Assembly (NCBI RefSeq): GCF_032854445.1
Contig: NC_088295.1
Coordinates: 32,210,510-32,274,509 of the forward strand
DNA: 64,000 nucleotides
DNA from: Liolophura sinensis
Taxonomy: Eukaryota > Mollusca > Polyplacophora > Chitonida > Chitonidae
Direction of reading: 5' to 3'
Position 1 is the stretch's first letter. Every line of letters starts with the position of its first letter. Shown here piece by piece: positions 24,396-36,713 of this stretch. Position numbers and translations under genes: made by a program. The notes beneath the pieces were generated by a model. The model searched no databases, was not told the origin of the DNA, and worked only from the letters and a program-made list of their open reading frames with translations.

Positions 24396-25107
24396 ATTGG
24401 TTTAAAAAGTTTGACCAGTACTGGGGAATAAACGGAGCTTACTGAGGACTGAAACACAACTGAATACACAGAAACAGGGGAGATAGATTGCAAAAAAAAA
24501 AATTAGCACTGGGGAAAAACGTGATTGGTTGAGGACTGGGAAACATAAGAAGATGATTGCATTGATTAAACTGGAATTTCGGGATTGGTGTACCCTGCTG
24601 ATAGTGTTAGTTGCAAACATGAACAGGGAAAGGTATGTTAAGCGTACACAGTTTGAGAACCCCACCTGGATGATACCAGAAAATAGCTTACCAAAAAATT
24701 AGTGGTTAAGCTGAATTCTATATAATGAGCAGCTTATGTCAGAAATTCTGAAAGTTCTTATGTGCCAGTGCAAAACGCAAGGAATATAGCAATCAAGTAA
24801 CAAGCATTAACTCGACGTACGGATTATGTTGTGAGAAAGGATTTCTTAATTCTCAGATATACAGTACCGGTATCTGAAATCAGTATATAAGGCGATAAGG
24901 CATGTGTGTATTGCATGTTTAGGATCAACAGGTATAGGCCTATAGCCATATACAGATAATGAAAATGTCAAATGTGAAAAGTTATCTGTCTTATACAAAA
25001 GGTCAAATGCTAAGAAGTCATTGCTACTCTTGTGCAGAATACAAAACGTTAAATGTTAAGAAGACATTGTTATTCTTGTGCAGAAATGTTAAGACTCAGT
25101 GGATAGT

Positions 25108-25600
25108 TTTACTGCACTTTGATGTATTTAGGGTAAACGAACAGATGCAAGTGATTGTACACGCGCTAGTGCACTTTGATGTATTAAGGGTAAACGGCCC
25201 CGAATAGATGCAAGTGATGGTATACGCGCTAGTGCACTTTGATGTGTTTAGGGTAAACGAACAGATGCAAGTGATTGTATACGCGCTAGTGCACTTTGAT
25301 GTATTTAGGGTAAACGGCCCGAGTAGATGCAAGTAATTGTATACGCGCTAGTGCACTTTGATGTATTTAGGGTAAACGACCCCGAATAGATGCAAGTGAC
25401 TGTATACGCGCTAGTGCACTTTGATGTATTTAGGGTAAACGGCCCCGAATAGATGCAAGTGATTGTATACGCGCTAGTGCACCTTGATGTATTTAGGGTA
25501 AACGGCCCCGAATAGATGCAAGTGATTGTATACGCGCTAGTGCACTTTGATGTATTTAGGGTAAACGGCCCCGAATAGATGCAAGTGATTGTATACGCGC
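25108..25600. repeat. Minisatellite, 57-64 bp unit, about 8 copies
   Basis: 'gcactttgatgt' recurs at 25114, 25171, 25234, 25291, 25353, 25415, 25479 (one mismatch) and 25542, giving spacings of 57, 63, 57, 62, 62, 64 and 63. Each unit continues 'atttagggtaaacg', then 'gatgcaagtgattgtatacg' and 'cgctagt'. Short units lack a 6-bp piece of 'gccccgaa'. Copies are nearly identical, so the expansion looks recent. Confidence 0.95.
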
Positions 25601-28600
25601 GTGTATAATCATGCTAAATTATACGGAGTAAAAAGGAGACAAGGGATATGTATCTCAATCAAAAATTTACAACTGTACATATATCCAACCTGGTTATTTG
25701 CTTCAACACGTGCATATAGGGCCCCTAGCCCATGGTCAGGCACTTAATTCTGGATTCCTTAATTACTTATCAGAGTATTTTAATCTTTGTAATATTTGGA
25801 AAACTGTATGGAAAAGACGTTTGATGGGATGTAATGGGGATGCACGAAGACGTTTTTAACTGACATAGTGACCAAGAGCTGTAAGATTCGAGGAAGCGGC
25901 AGCTGTCCTTGATTCTATTCATGCACATGGGTTGTCATGCAAAAGTTGACCTTTTTTATACCTTATAGTCCCATTGGTACACGTATAACTGGAATTATGA
26001 TAAGGAATGACGCACCAAACGGTTTGACAAAGAGTGGGGAGAATGAAAGCAGAATGCGCCCAGCTAACTTTTGTGGAAGTCTGAAGTGTCTCCGCAAATA
26101 AAATAATTTGTTATTTCTTCTTTGAAGAAATAAAATCCTCGACATATATTCAACTTTATGAGATGTCTTGACAATGTAGACGAAAGACAAACATTTGCTT
26201 TAGATGACCGAATTCAAATAATGACCGAGCGGGTGTGATAAAACATGACCTTGGCCCTTGTTGCTCGCAGAATTACTAAATGTATATATCCCACTATTTG
26301 CATGTCTGCAGACAAAGAAGTTTAGTTTTTAAGTTCAGTATGGAAAACGGTGCAAACAAAGTCAGATATGCTTATCAGAGATGAAATGTGATCAGATCTG
26401 GGACATGTTTGTGTAGCGTTTATCACAGGTCACGTCCAAGTGACATATTGTCGGCCATTTGTAAGACATGTAGAGGAACACGGTAAACTAGACATCCAAG
26501 TGGTAATCTGCGATCATGTACAGACAGGTTTCATGATGGTACTAATCTGATGAGGCTATGTGTTACACAAGACGTTTATAATTAGACTTCTGGTTACACT
26601 GAATATCACCGTATTCATCCTTATTTTAAAATACACAACACACGTGCGCATATTCAATACTTAGAAAAATGAAGAAATTGCCAAGGGGCATTCAGCGGTT
26701 TATTGTTTCTGGTCATCGAGCTGTGATAAGTTTTAAAGAGTTTTTACAAATGAAACCTAGGCCTGTTAACACACGTCTATTAGGCATCAGTAAAATCGCA
26801 GTCAGTTAGCTATGCACAACGCTTAACACACACATGTCGTTCAAAGAATCTGTCAGTTGTGAGAAATTTTAGCATAATGTGAAAAAAACTAAAATCATAA
26901 ATGTCTTGTTGGAGTGAATCGAGACAGAAACACAGTCTACCTGTGTAGGAAATACAAGATACGTGGAGTATATTTATTTATTTGTTTTAATTATTTAAAG
27001 TTGCACACATGAACTTTTCAGAATTTTAAGTAGTTGATGTTTGGAGGAGACGGGAGTACCCAGAATAAAACCACCTCCGTTCGTCAAGTACCTGGAAAAT
27101 ATCTGAACTTGAAACCTCAGCCGATGCGGCTATTGCTCGATTCGAACACGTGACCTCACTGGTCAAAATATACACTGGAATCAAAATGCTTTCGGAGATA
27201 TTAAAAGTGAAGTCAGAAACAAACAATTAGAGTAGGACATGAAGGTAACACATTGGAAACTGTTCTGATCAAGATGTAGAACTCAGCCTTGTACGGTTCG
27301 GCTGCCCAAATAAGGATTTTTACCTTTAAGTTGACTTAAAGAAAGTGTTGGATGTACGGTAATTATTTCTCCGGACAAATTTTCTCGAATCACTTCGCCA
27401 TGATTGCCTAGGGTTGGGAACTTCAAAGCAGCTACGGACAGACAAAGAAGGAGAACCAAACGTTATGATGGGAATCCAACATCAGGCAGTCTCAGCGGAA
27501 ATATTGCTTTTCTCAAGAGAAAAAATCAAATCGATGTAGAACATTCATTTTCATCATGCTCTTGTCTGTTGTCTTACAACATAAAAGAATAGAGCGTGGA
27601 GGGTAAAACCAGGGCAGCGACGACAACGTGATAGTTCCCTTATAACCGGTGAGATCCGATCCAATTTACCTCAGTTAGGGTTTTTGTACCAACAGTTCAT
27701 ATAAATCCGTAAAAAGTAGTAAATTACTATTGCAGAATGATGTTTAAAAGAAAAAGAAATGTTGTGATATTGATTATAAATTGGTACACATAACAGATTT
27801 AGAATTACCCAAATGCTGTCTTGTTGTCACATTTAATAAACTCATGACAGGTTCCGTGATGCAGAACTTGCCGGCACCTTTCCAAATGTGTATGTGATTC
27901 TTGAAATATGATTGGACTAAGATGTCCACAAGATGATACAGAATTACCTGAGAACCACGCTGGCCTATGGGAGATTAAGCCAGTGTTGTGTGCGTACTGG
28001 ATTTAGAGAGCAGTGCTTCAAAGATGGCGCTAAGATGTGAGGAATTCAATGACAATTCTTTCACACGCCATTTCAGTCTGTGTACGTAAAACTTTTCAGC
28101 ATTACATGCAATAAAATGACTTTGTTGACTGAATTAGGTGTCATCGAAAGTGGACAATACACTGTATGTGCTATACATGCCCACTTTACATGGGCTTAAC
28201 ATCCAAACTGAACTTTACACTGTTTAGATATTTTCTGTAAAAGTTTACTGAAAAAGGTTCAGCTGGGCTGCATCGGATTCAGTAAAGTTTCACTTCACAT
28301 GAAATGTAAAGGTCAACATTTATCTTGGTAAGATTTTACACGTGATGGGTTATACCTAAAGGTAGACATTTACACAATATGTGTAAAACATAGCAGACTA
28401 CAGTAATCGCTGAACGTTTACTAGAAATTCTAACAGTGCACGATATGGACTGCGTATATTACATCAGCTAAGTAATCGCACTGATGCTGAAGCTTGGTGC
28501 ACATGCATCCGTAACGGTCTCTAGTGCAGTCTAGATGTCACCTAAAGGTTACCCTTACAAAAATGACGAAAACCTCGGGTTGATGTTGATGTTAATGTTG

Positions 28601-29430
28601 ATGAAAGAAACCCAACACAAATGTTTTTGCCATGTTTGATAGGAACGTTCGTATCACAGAGAAGGCGTGACGTTCGATCAATGTGTGGAATGTTCAGAAC
28701 ACAGGGATAATTAAGAGGCTCTATTTTACTGGATTTATTCACTAATGCAGATTAATTTCTACAATAATAAATTTACTTTACCCGATTGATTGCATTTTCT
28801 ACAGCCCCTGTCAATTTCTGCCTTAGTGGGTATTTTGCATGAACATTACTGGTTAATCTATATTTTATGACTGGCCCACACCCAGAACATGGGCCGGAAG
28901 GGTAGCGATCACACTTCAGTTACATATGCTTTCAACCAGACAAAACAAAATAAGAATCTCGGGGAATTCTTGCCTTACGTTGTACAAAGAATGAACCTGC
29001 CTTTTGGTTTGAGACATATGGCTCTGAAAAACCAGTTTATGTTACCAGTATCCGCTGGAGCGAAATATCTTGAGTGTGGAAAACAAAGTAGGTGAAAAAA
29101 GTAAAATGCAATAAATGGCTGATTTGAATGTCGCTGCTCTGGTTTTTCTCTCTATGTTACGTCTTTAATATAGTATGTCTATTTTTGGGACATCAAATCC
29201 CAGCTACTGTAGCCTGGGTCCTTTAAAGTGCGGTCTAAGAGCTTTTATTTTCCCCCGTAATTCCATGAAATTGAAAAGCTTCATTCACACATTTCAGAGC
29301 CTAAGAAGAAAAGCAGGAGGAGAAAGATTGTAAACTCTTTGGGTATTGACAAATGGAATGGTGATGGGCAAGTGCGTCTACCAGTACTATGAAGAGCAGC
29401 ACAAAATAGCTTTCTTCTCTACCAATATTT
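25601..29430. other. Intergenic; no gene recognised
   Basis: No coding region was supported. A dispersed-repeat-like stretch at 26,955-27,175 is listed separately. Around 28,150-28,400 'tttacac' and 'tgtaaa' words recur without a clear unit. Confidence 0.5.
26955..27175. repeat. Probable dispersed repeat fragment
   Basis: 'aggagacgggagtacccaga' followed by 'taaaaccacc' and, further on, 'cagccgatgcggct' is a pattern I associate with a common interspersed repeat in lophotrochozoan genomes. There is a TTTA-type edge at 26,972. No second copy in this window confirms it. Confidence 0.35.
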
Positions 29431-29534
29431 GCACTCGCCACCTTTAAGGTGTTCCGTTCTTGCAGGGTAGACTTTGTGGCTTACACTGAGCAAAAATACT
29501 TGGCAGGAGAAGTCACATTGTACCATTCAGCAAG

Positions 29535-30190
29535 GGGAGAACAAGCGAGTAAACTTTGGACAGTGCAAACTTGAAGGTTTCTCATGAAGTGTTAGACAAG
29601 CGACAGAAAACAGAATGTATTTATGTTTCACTGGAAACTCTCAGTCGAGATTACACGCCGGAGACAGAGATGGACTTGGAGCCGGAAAAAGTGCACTGGC
29701 ATGGAGGATCCGAACTCTTCACACAATACTGGCCGATGAACAAAACCTTTATGGTGGACTGACCGTGTTTGTCACCTGATTATTTAGACATGGACATTCA
29801 AGACAATACGGACCAATTCTAGAAAGGTATTGGTACATTCTCGTGGAGTTGGAGTAAGTGTGGACAGTAATGTACATTTGCATGTCGATTGGGATGGGAG
29901 ATTTCAGACTGAAGGCCAGTGATGACAATTCACAGTATTTCAGCACGAAATTGTCCGATGACAGTCTACCAACACTGTCGTTTACAATCTATATGGCGTC
30001 CAATGTGAAAGAAGTACATCAAACCATGTCCAGCATCTGCTTCAGTGAACCAGTTAGAGATTGATGACACCTTTTCCAGTTCATATGAGGACATTGATTT
30101 CAGTGAAGCAAAGTGTAATGATCCGAAAGCAATGATGGACACGCTGAAAAATATCGCTTTTAGGGTATCACTAAACTGGGTTACTGCCAT
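29535..30190 (+). pseudogene. GH31 copy A: decayed MYORG-like glycosidase fragment
   Basis: The translated pieces match copy B: SRDYTPETEMDLEPEKVHWH with GGSELFTQYWPMN, then VKEVHQTMSSICFSEP, then the stretch around 'DTFSSSYEDIDFSEAK'. It has an early stop after MNKTFMVD (29761) and further frame changes. It lacks about 134 bp that B has at 33,272-33,405, removed between two short 'ca' matches. It ends at about 30,190 where an unrelated LINE-like piece begins. All sequence around the catalytic aspartates is missing, so it cannot make an enzyme. It is host sequence and the most diverged member of the cluster. Confidence 0.88.
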
Positions 30191-30199
30191 TGTTCAGTA

Positions 30200-30465
30200 T
30201 ATCGATTGTCATACAGGCTGTTTACTCATGACACCTCGCTTTACATGGCTGTAGAAAGTCCACGCCCTGTCACAGTTGCCCTTAACCGGTTACTCGGTAA
30301 GAAAAAGGGCCAATGGGTGGCTGGTGAATGTAATCCTGCAGAAACGAATACTACCCAATTCGCGACAAAAATCATATCCAAGAATCTACAACGCTTTCTT
30401 GACAATTGGTCAGTAAGTGAAACGGTACACCGTAATTACTTTAACAGGATTATGTCATTATAAGA
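30200..30465 (+). mobile_element. LINE reverse transcriptase fragment
   Basis: The frame reads DTSLYMAVESPRPVTVALNR followed by GQWVAGECNPAETNTTQF and ATKIISKNLQRFL. This resembles the stretch after the YADD catalytic motif of non-LTR reverse transcriptases (DDTSLY, then W..W.V.FNP.KT). The catalytic box itself is degraded and the piece ends at TAA near 30,461. It directly abuts GH31 copy A. The exact LINE clade cannot be told. Confidence 0.55.
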
Positions 30466-32040
30466 CAAAGTTTCGCAATCTGAAGTACCACCTGTCTTGT
30501 TATACTCTATACACAGAAACTCTACTCCTGTCATCTTTGATGTCTTAAACCACACTGGTGTGGTTTTGTCAATGAGTAGCTGTAAACCATATCCTAGAAA
30601 ACCTCAAACGGTTCTCGTTGTGCCTGATGGTTCAAGAACAACACTGTTTAAGCTTTTACTTATTACATTTCGGAATGAAATCATGCACTACGGGTAGAGA
30701 GAGAAAAAAATTACAAGATCACAGGTCATCTTGAGGCAAAATAAATAAAAACTAGCCAAGATTTCAGTGTCATTTCCAAGTGAACTTCCAGGTCATCTGT
30801 CAACTTTTGTTACATTTGTCTGCCAAATCCATACACTTGTTCAGTTTCAGTCTTTGACAATGCATTTGTGAAGTGTTCAATTTTGTTTTCATTCAGGATG
30901 AAGCCTAATAGCATTGTTGTAACACACTACCTGGTCAATCGGTATTAAATGTATAAATGTGTTGTCAGCACTGGCGCTCGATTCCAGTACGTAATATATA
31001 GGGTTTACAGAGTGGATTCGAGCGCCTGTGGTTGTAAGGGACAGTCGTTATTATGGACAATGTTTCGTATATAATGGCCCTATCCTTGGGGCATAAATGT
31101 ATTATTTATACCAAAGAGTTGGATCCATTCTGATTATGTTAAAGTTATCCCTACACGCTCGTCGTACCGTATAAACGTCCAGGGGCCAGTTGTACAAGGT
31201 TGTCACATGTTAAGATGATTGTAACTATCATGCAACATTTGGATTTAGCACAGGTTACAACGATATTCTAATCAGCTTAAAATGGCCTTGTGGAATCGGC
31301 ACCTGGTACATAAGTCACACATACTGTTAGCGTTAAATTAATTAATGAATTTGCCTTGACACCACCCATTACGTCTTTTATCTTCTAAACAAGACCCACA
31401 CTGAAAAGAGAGAAATTTAAAGGAAAATGTGCTTCGCTCTGAAATGTGCTTCGCTAAGTGCTATACGCTTGACTTATATTTTGTATTGGTGACGATAATA
31501 CACGATATGGTTACTGCACATTGTGCCTGGTTAGGTCAGAGGTAGCGGCAAATCGTACTGAGCATAGCTTAAAGCCTGTGTATCTATATAGGTCGCTTGC
31601 CCTCAGAATTGTTATTTTGCAATGCTACACTAACTTGGTGACAGTTTAACAACATACGTTTACTGTAGGCCTATACTGGGAGCGCGTGGGCCAGAGGTAG
31701 AGGTGCTCCGAGAGCAGCTCTGCCTCTAAACCCTGCCTATTTACTAGGTCGGATAAAACATTCAGGTTGCAAAACACTTTCAGCTATGTTACGTTTGAAC
31801 TTCACACACAACATTCCACTTAATGCTCACCTTGAATAATTTAATCAAAGAAATTTTTGATCATGTAAATTCCGTCTCGCGTTGGGTAACAAACAGAATG
31901 TGTTTTGTTTGGACTAAAGTCAGACATTTTTAGGAAAACCTGACAGTGTATGTCGGTCAAATCCCCTTTAGCTCTTTAACAGTAGATAAATGGAACTACT
32001 ACAGCTGGAGTTATGTGGGGGCACAACGTGTTAACAGTAT
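30466..32040. other. Spacer between GH31 copies A and B
   Basis: No gene was recognised. The open frame near 30,497-30,697 could be a further decayed part of the LINE but has no clear motif. Confidence 0.4.
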
Positions 32041-32049
32041 ATATAGTCG

Positions 32050-32142
32050 GTCGGTTTAGACCACTTTAAACCGACTGGGACCAGCTATAAATACCGTCCT
32101 ATTTTCCCGCCTCTCTGGGCTGTCGTAGTTCTCTACATCACC
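32050..32142 (+). promoter_or_regulatory. Putative TATA promoter and short non-coding first exon of GH31 copy B
   Basis: TATAAATA lies at 32086-32093. About 30 nt downstream (around 32,117) a short sequence ends at 32,142 in a strong donor gtaagt. Just upstream of the TATA box, 32050-32075 forms an inverted repeat with arms gtcggttta and taaaccgac. A plausible acceptor for the next exon is ttggacag, ending at 32539, 41 nt before the ATG at 32581. This is inferred only from signals and spacing. Confidence 0.4.
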
Positions 32143-32580
32143 GTAAGTATCACACAGAATCTATTTTCCGTAACCAGGCACTTAAGTTACCCCTTATCAA
32201 ACGATTATAATTTTCGAATATTGTGACTTTACATTAGTCGGCAGGTGGTACCTGAATGGCCAATTTCCATACCGAAAACGAGGCTAAGCTATTCTCGGGT
32301 AGACGAATCAATGCGTTTTTTTTCTTTGGCCTATGTTTGTGTGGTGGGGAAATGTGCTAGTTTACATACAGGACAGATATATAAGACCTCTCTCCACTCC
32401 ACATGAGTGTAAGACAGCGAATCACGGCACTGTAGCACTGTTAACAGACTTCTAAGAAGAAACATTAGCAAAAGTGTTTTTTGCATGCAACAAAGATGTT
32501 AATATAAATCTATTAAAAATTGTGTTTTGCTTTGGACAGATAAACCTGGACATTCCAACATTACAGTTGATGAAGTAAAT

Positions 32581-34769
32581 ATGGGTACATTTTTGTACAA
32601 GCTAGAAGAGGGGACAGCACAAAATATCATTTCATTCTAGCAAAGCCAACGTGGGAGAAGCTCCGTTCTTACACGGCATCCTTCGGGGATTTCCAAAGGG
32701 TAAGTCTATTTCACAGGACAAATCTTCATGTATCGTTCATCTAGGACAGGACAGTGTGAAATTTAATCAGCTTGCGACTTTAACAATTTCGACTCAAGAA
32801 TTAGAACAGCGACCAGAAATAGAATACATCACTGTTTCGCTTGAAGCGCAAAGTCGAGATTATACCCCTGAGATAGAGCTAGACTTAGAGCCGAGAAACG
32901 TCCATTGGTATGGAGGATCCGAGCTGTTCACACAACAATGGCCAATGACCAACACCTTAATGGTTGACGGTCCGTACTTGTCAAATGACTATGTGGACAG
33001 AAGACATACGAGGGAGTGCGGACCAGTCCTTGAAAGGTACTGGATTAATTCCCGTGGAGTTGGAGTATGTGTGGATAATACTGTGCCTCTGCATGTGAGC
33101 TGGGATGGAACTTATGGGCGGTTCAGACTGAAAGCAAAATACGACAATTCACAGTACAGCAGCATGAAATGTTCGGACGACAGCTTGCCAGTATTATGCC
33201 TAACTATCTATAAGGCGTCCAATGTGAAAGAAGTGCATCAGACCATGTCCAGCATCTGCTTCAGTAAACCATTGGGGAAACCCGACGAACGGATGATCAG
33301 GAGTCCCATCTGGTCCACATGGGCAACATACAAAGTCAACATCGATCAGAAGAAAATCTTGGACCTTGCTCAAGATATTCTGAGTCACGGCTTCTCCAAT
33401 AGTCAGTTAGAGATTGATGACATGTTTTCCAGTTCATATGGAGACATTGATTTCAGTGAAGCGAAGTTTGGTGATCCTAAAGCAATGATGGACACGTTGA
33501 AAAATATGGGCTTCAGAGTGACACTCTGGGTTGTGCCATTTGCCAACATAGACTCAACTGCGTTCAAAGAAGGAACGAAGGAAGGCTATTTCATGAAGGA
33601 ACCTCGTGGTGAAGCCCCAGCCTTGGTAAGATGGTGGCAAGGTATTGGTGCCGTCCTAGATCTGACCAATCCGCAGGCTGTTGAGTGGTACTCCAAGAGA
33701 CTTCGAAATATTCAACAAGACTATGGTGTCGACTCTTTCAAGTTCGACGCAGGCGAATTGGTCTACTTGCCCATGAACTTCAAAACATTCCGGCCTATGA
33801 AAACACCTGGTGAATACACGACCCTGTACGGGAAGCTGATTGGAAGTTTCGGAGGTATGGTCGAGATGAGATCGGCCTTTATGTCGCAGGAATATGCTTA
33901 TTTTGTTCGAGTTATGGACAAAGAATCCTGCTGGGGATATGAGAATGGCTTGTTGTCAATGATTCCATCTGTTCTAACTATTGGTCTACTTGGATATCCT
34001 TACGTTCTTCCTGATATGATTGGAGGGAATGCTTATGGCGAAAACGGAGAAATACTCGAGACTGTTCTGCCCCAGAGGGAGTTGTATATCCGCTGGCTGG
34101 AGTTGACGGCCTATCTACCCTCCATGCAGTTCTCCGTGTTACCATGGCAATATGATGAAGAGGTTGTGCAATTGGCCAGGAAGTTCGTGAACATTCATGA
34201 AAGGATGGTGGCTCCGCGTGTTCTAGAAGCCATCGAGGACGCCCAGGCAAATGGTAGGTTCCATAATTATAACTTCCTCATAGACATGCAGGCTAAATGA
34301 TAAATGACTTGCAATTTCCTTACATGTTGCTAACTGGTTATCAAAATGACAAATATACATTGTTTAAACTTTTAAATAATTGTAAGTACTGTTGGCCCAA
34401 CGACATATTATCCTTCTTGGTGCCTAACTATTCATTAACTATCCCTATATTATATTAAGTATGATATTAGTTTTTCGCTATATATTGTATACATTCTGTT
34501 TCACTTTTTGCACAGGCATACCCTTGATCCGTCCAATCTGGTGGCTGGCTCCGGAAGATGAGGACGCCCTTCAGGTAGACTCGGAGTTTATGGTGGGAGA
34601 CTTCTTACTCGTGGCTCCAATACTAGAGGATGCTCAGCGACAGAGAAGTATATACTTGCCGGAGGGCAAATGGCGGGATGAACTTCGTGGTTGTGAGCTA
34701 GATGGCAAGATATGGCTACAAGACTACAGAATTGAACTAGATCAAGTGGCTACCTTTGTAAAGTTTTGA
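32581..34769 (+). CDS. MYORG-like: GH31 copy B: MYORG-like family 31 glycoside hydrolase, nearly complete
   Basis: Exons 32581-34253 and 34516-34769 join in phase at gtaggt and cacag. The long frame is open from about 32606. Human MYORG is an alpha-galactosidase of the secretory pathway; the substrate of this paralogue is unknown. Visible are an N-terminal beta domain with VHWYGGSELFTQQWPM, the barrel start RSPIWSTWATYKVNIDQ and IDDMFSSSYGDIDF. The nucleophile Asp is in FKFDAGE (GAC 33746-33748) and the acid/base Asp in VMDKESCWGYE (GAC 33917-33919). These are 57 residues apart, as are D463 and D520 in human MYORG. GGNAYGENGE, RELYIRWLELTAYLPSMQFS and the last-exon IWWLAPEDEDALQVDS follow. 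ATG 32581 gives MGTFLYKLEEG but is one base out of frame at a GGGG run (32610-32613). With GGG the protein would be 641 residues starting like copy C. No signal peptide or membrane segment is visible, unlike human MYORG. Confidence 0.88.
34516..34769 (+). CDS. MYORG-like: GH31 copy B, last exon
   Basis: The acceptor ttttgcacag ends at 34515. The exon codes IPLIRPIWWLAPEDEDALQV, then VGDFLLVAPILEDAQRQRS, then a C-terminal beta domain ending VATFVKF and TGA at 34767-34769. Closely similar last exons occur at 41825-42078, 42572-42825 and 58869-59122. Confidence 0.9.
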
Positions 34770-35394
34770 ACTATGGACTGATTATTCATAAATGCTGCTG
34801 CATTCTAACTTATGAAATACCCGTTCCCAAATATTCTTCCGTCATCAGGTGAACTTGTTTGCCTCTGCCATGTTCTACATAAGTAGGTGTGTTTGTTTTA
34901 AGAATTAGTGAAATGTTTACTCCGATAAGCAGATCTGGTATTTTTATATCTTGTTACGCATTGATATGTTCTTCACCTTCACATTTACACAAGGTTTGAT
35001 AAACCGTGTCTTAAAAAAATGTTGCCAGATTTTTTAGTGCAATACATCTGGCCTAAATTTTAAATCCGATCAGGCGTATGTGTAAGTATGGATTGAGATT
35101 TGATATTATATTCGTGTACAATACAAAAGAAAGAAAGAAGCTCAACGTTTTCCATCAGTGTAGACAAGATGTTGCTTGTAGAACAAACCAGGCTAAAGTC
35201 AGTTTACAGTGACTGGTAAAATACGCATAGTGTCTTGGATATAATGTTTTGTTGAGACAGCATCATAAAGCATTATAAGTTTACGAAACTTAACTATAGC
35301 TTACAATTACTTCGATCTGCATTGTGTTGACCGGGATCTGACTAGCAGTGTGAACCCGAGTCATAAAACCTTGACTTGCAATGCTTACCTGGCT

Positions 35395-35580
35395 TGCAAT
35401 GTGAACTTGAAATGAAGTGAATCTGGTTTCCATTTACGTTCACCTGGTTTCTAACTACGTGAACCTGGCTTGTAATTATGTGAACCTGACTTCCAATGAC
35501 GTGAATTTGGCTTGCTAGTACGTGAACCTGGCTTGCAATGACGTGATATTGGCTTGCTTGGACGTGAATTTGGCTTGACG
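35395..35580. repeat. 21-bp tandem repeat array, unit 1
   Basis: About eight copies of a unit like 'gtgaacctggcttgcaatgac'. Because the period is 21, a minus-strand frame reads as a seven-residue repeat (IHVIASQ-like). This is a by-product of the repeat, not a protein. Shorter versions lie at 43,075-43,225 and 59,725-59,790. Confidence 0.85.
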
Positions 35581-35974
35581 TGATGATGTAAATGGTGGGC
35601 ATGTTAAGCTAAAAAAATTAGTTAAACGTTTGGCGGTATATTTCACCGATTCATAATTATACATTCTACATGGACTTCAAATTTATCTCCTGACCTAAGA
35701 TTAAATTTCACGGAGATCGTCATCCTGGTATGTAGATTTTTAAGTTTAGGTAAGCATCTCTTACAAAACGTCGCTCAAACGTGTGGACGGTTTGCAGCAA
35801 CATAAAGTTTATGAAATTCAATAAAATTGCCCCTTCATTTTTCACAAGAGTATAAGTCAAATAGATATGTGCAAAATACAATGTTAACGCTGTACAGGCT
35901 GTCGGGTTATTAATCTTAGGATAGCTGGGTCATAACTAGATGGTTGGGTTGGGTGTTATACACCATCATAACAG

Positions 35975-36620
35975 TATGGTCGTTAGTTGGTACACATGAT
36001 CACAGTGTCGGTACACGTGATTACGGCGTAGGCACATGTGGCACATTACTATAGTGTTGGTACACGTACCTGACCAAAGTGTTAATAACACCTTATCACA
36101 ACGTTAAAATTGGCATACATGTCGACTGCTTACGTATATATCTTTGTTTACAGCGTTAGTACACCTGATTACAGTGTTGGTAACACCATTATTACAGCGT
36201 AGGTATCTATGGTTGATTTGTTGGTACACTTGATTACAGTTTAATATACCTGCTACAACATTGATAAGTGATCACGGCATCAGGTCTACACCTTATTACA
36301 GTATGCTTATACACCTGATTAGAGTGTTGGTCCAACTCATTGCAGTATGTTGGTACACAAGATTACAGCGTGTTGACAAACCTGATTACAGCTTTGGTAC
36401 ACAAGATTACAGCGTGTTGACACACCCGATTACAGCTTTGGTACACCTGATTACACAGTGTTGACATACCTGATTACAGCTTTGGTACAGCTGATTCCAG
36501 TATGCTGGTAGCTCTGATTACAGAGTGTTGACATACCTTATTACAGCTTTTCCACACCTGATTGCAGTGTGTTGGTACACCTGATTATAGCTTTGATACA
36601 CCTAATTACAATGTTGACGT
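35975..36620. repeat. About 22-bp 'ggtacacctgattacag' array, unit 1
   Basis: More than twenty degenerate copies of 'gttggtacacctgattacag' with alternating linkers ('tgt', 'ctttg', 'tatgtt'). The same array follows copies C and D. The spacing varies, so it is an old, shuffled minisatellite. Confidence 0.85.
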
Positions 36621-36665
36621 TACAGTATATTGGTGCACGTCTGCGTCTTGTAGCATGAGGGTCAA

Positions 36666-36713
36666 AGTATATTTAAACCCCATGCACTCACTCACTCACT
36701 CAGAGTATATTTA
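36666..36713 (+). repeat. Very short SINE 3' end insertion with target duplication
   Basis: A piece of about 28 bp ('aaccccatgcactcactcac' plus 'tcactc') matches the 3' end of the SINE at 39,269-39,639. It is flanked by agtatattta on both sides. It is present at the same place in the three units (also about 44,394 and 60,365), so it predates the duplications. Confidence 0.6.

Noticed and set aside
25096-25332. Minus-strand repetitive frame (TLNTSKCTSA-like)
   Set aside because: It is a translation of the minisatellite and has no independent support.
25108-25600. Regular repeats suggesting a CRISPR array
   Set aside because: The whole 57-64 bp unit repeats with no unique spacers, and the genome is animal; it is a minisatellite.
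35342-35602. Minus-strand frame with a seven-residue repeat (VHVIASQ-like)
   Set aside because: It arises from the 21-bp tandem array; the frame is not kept in the other units.
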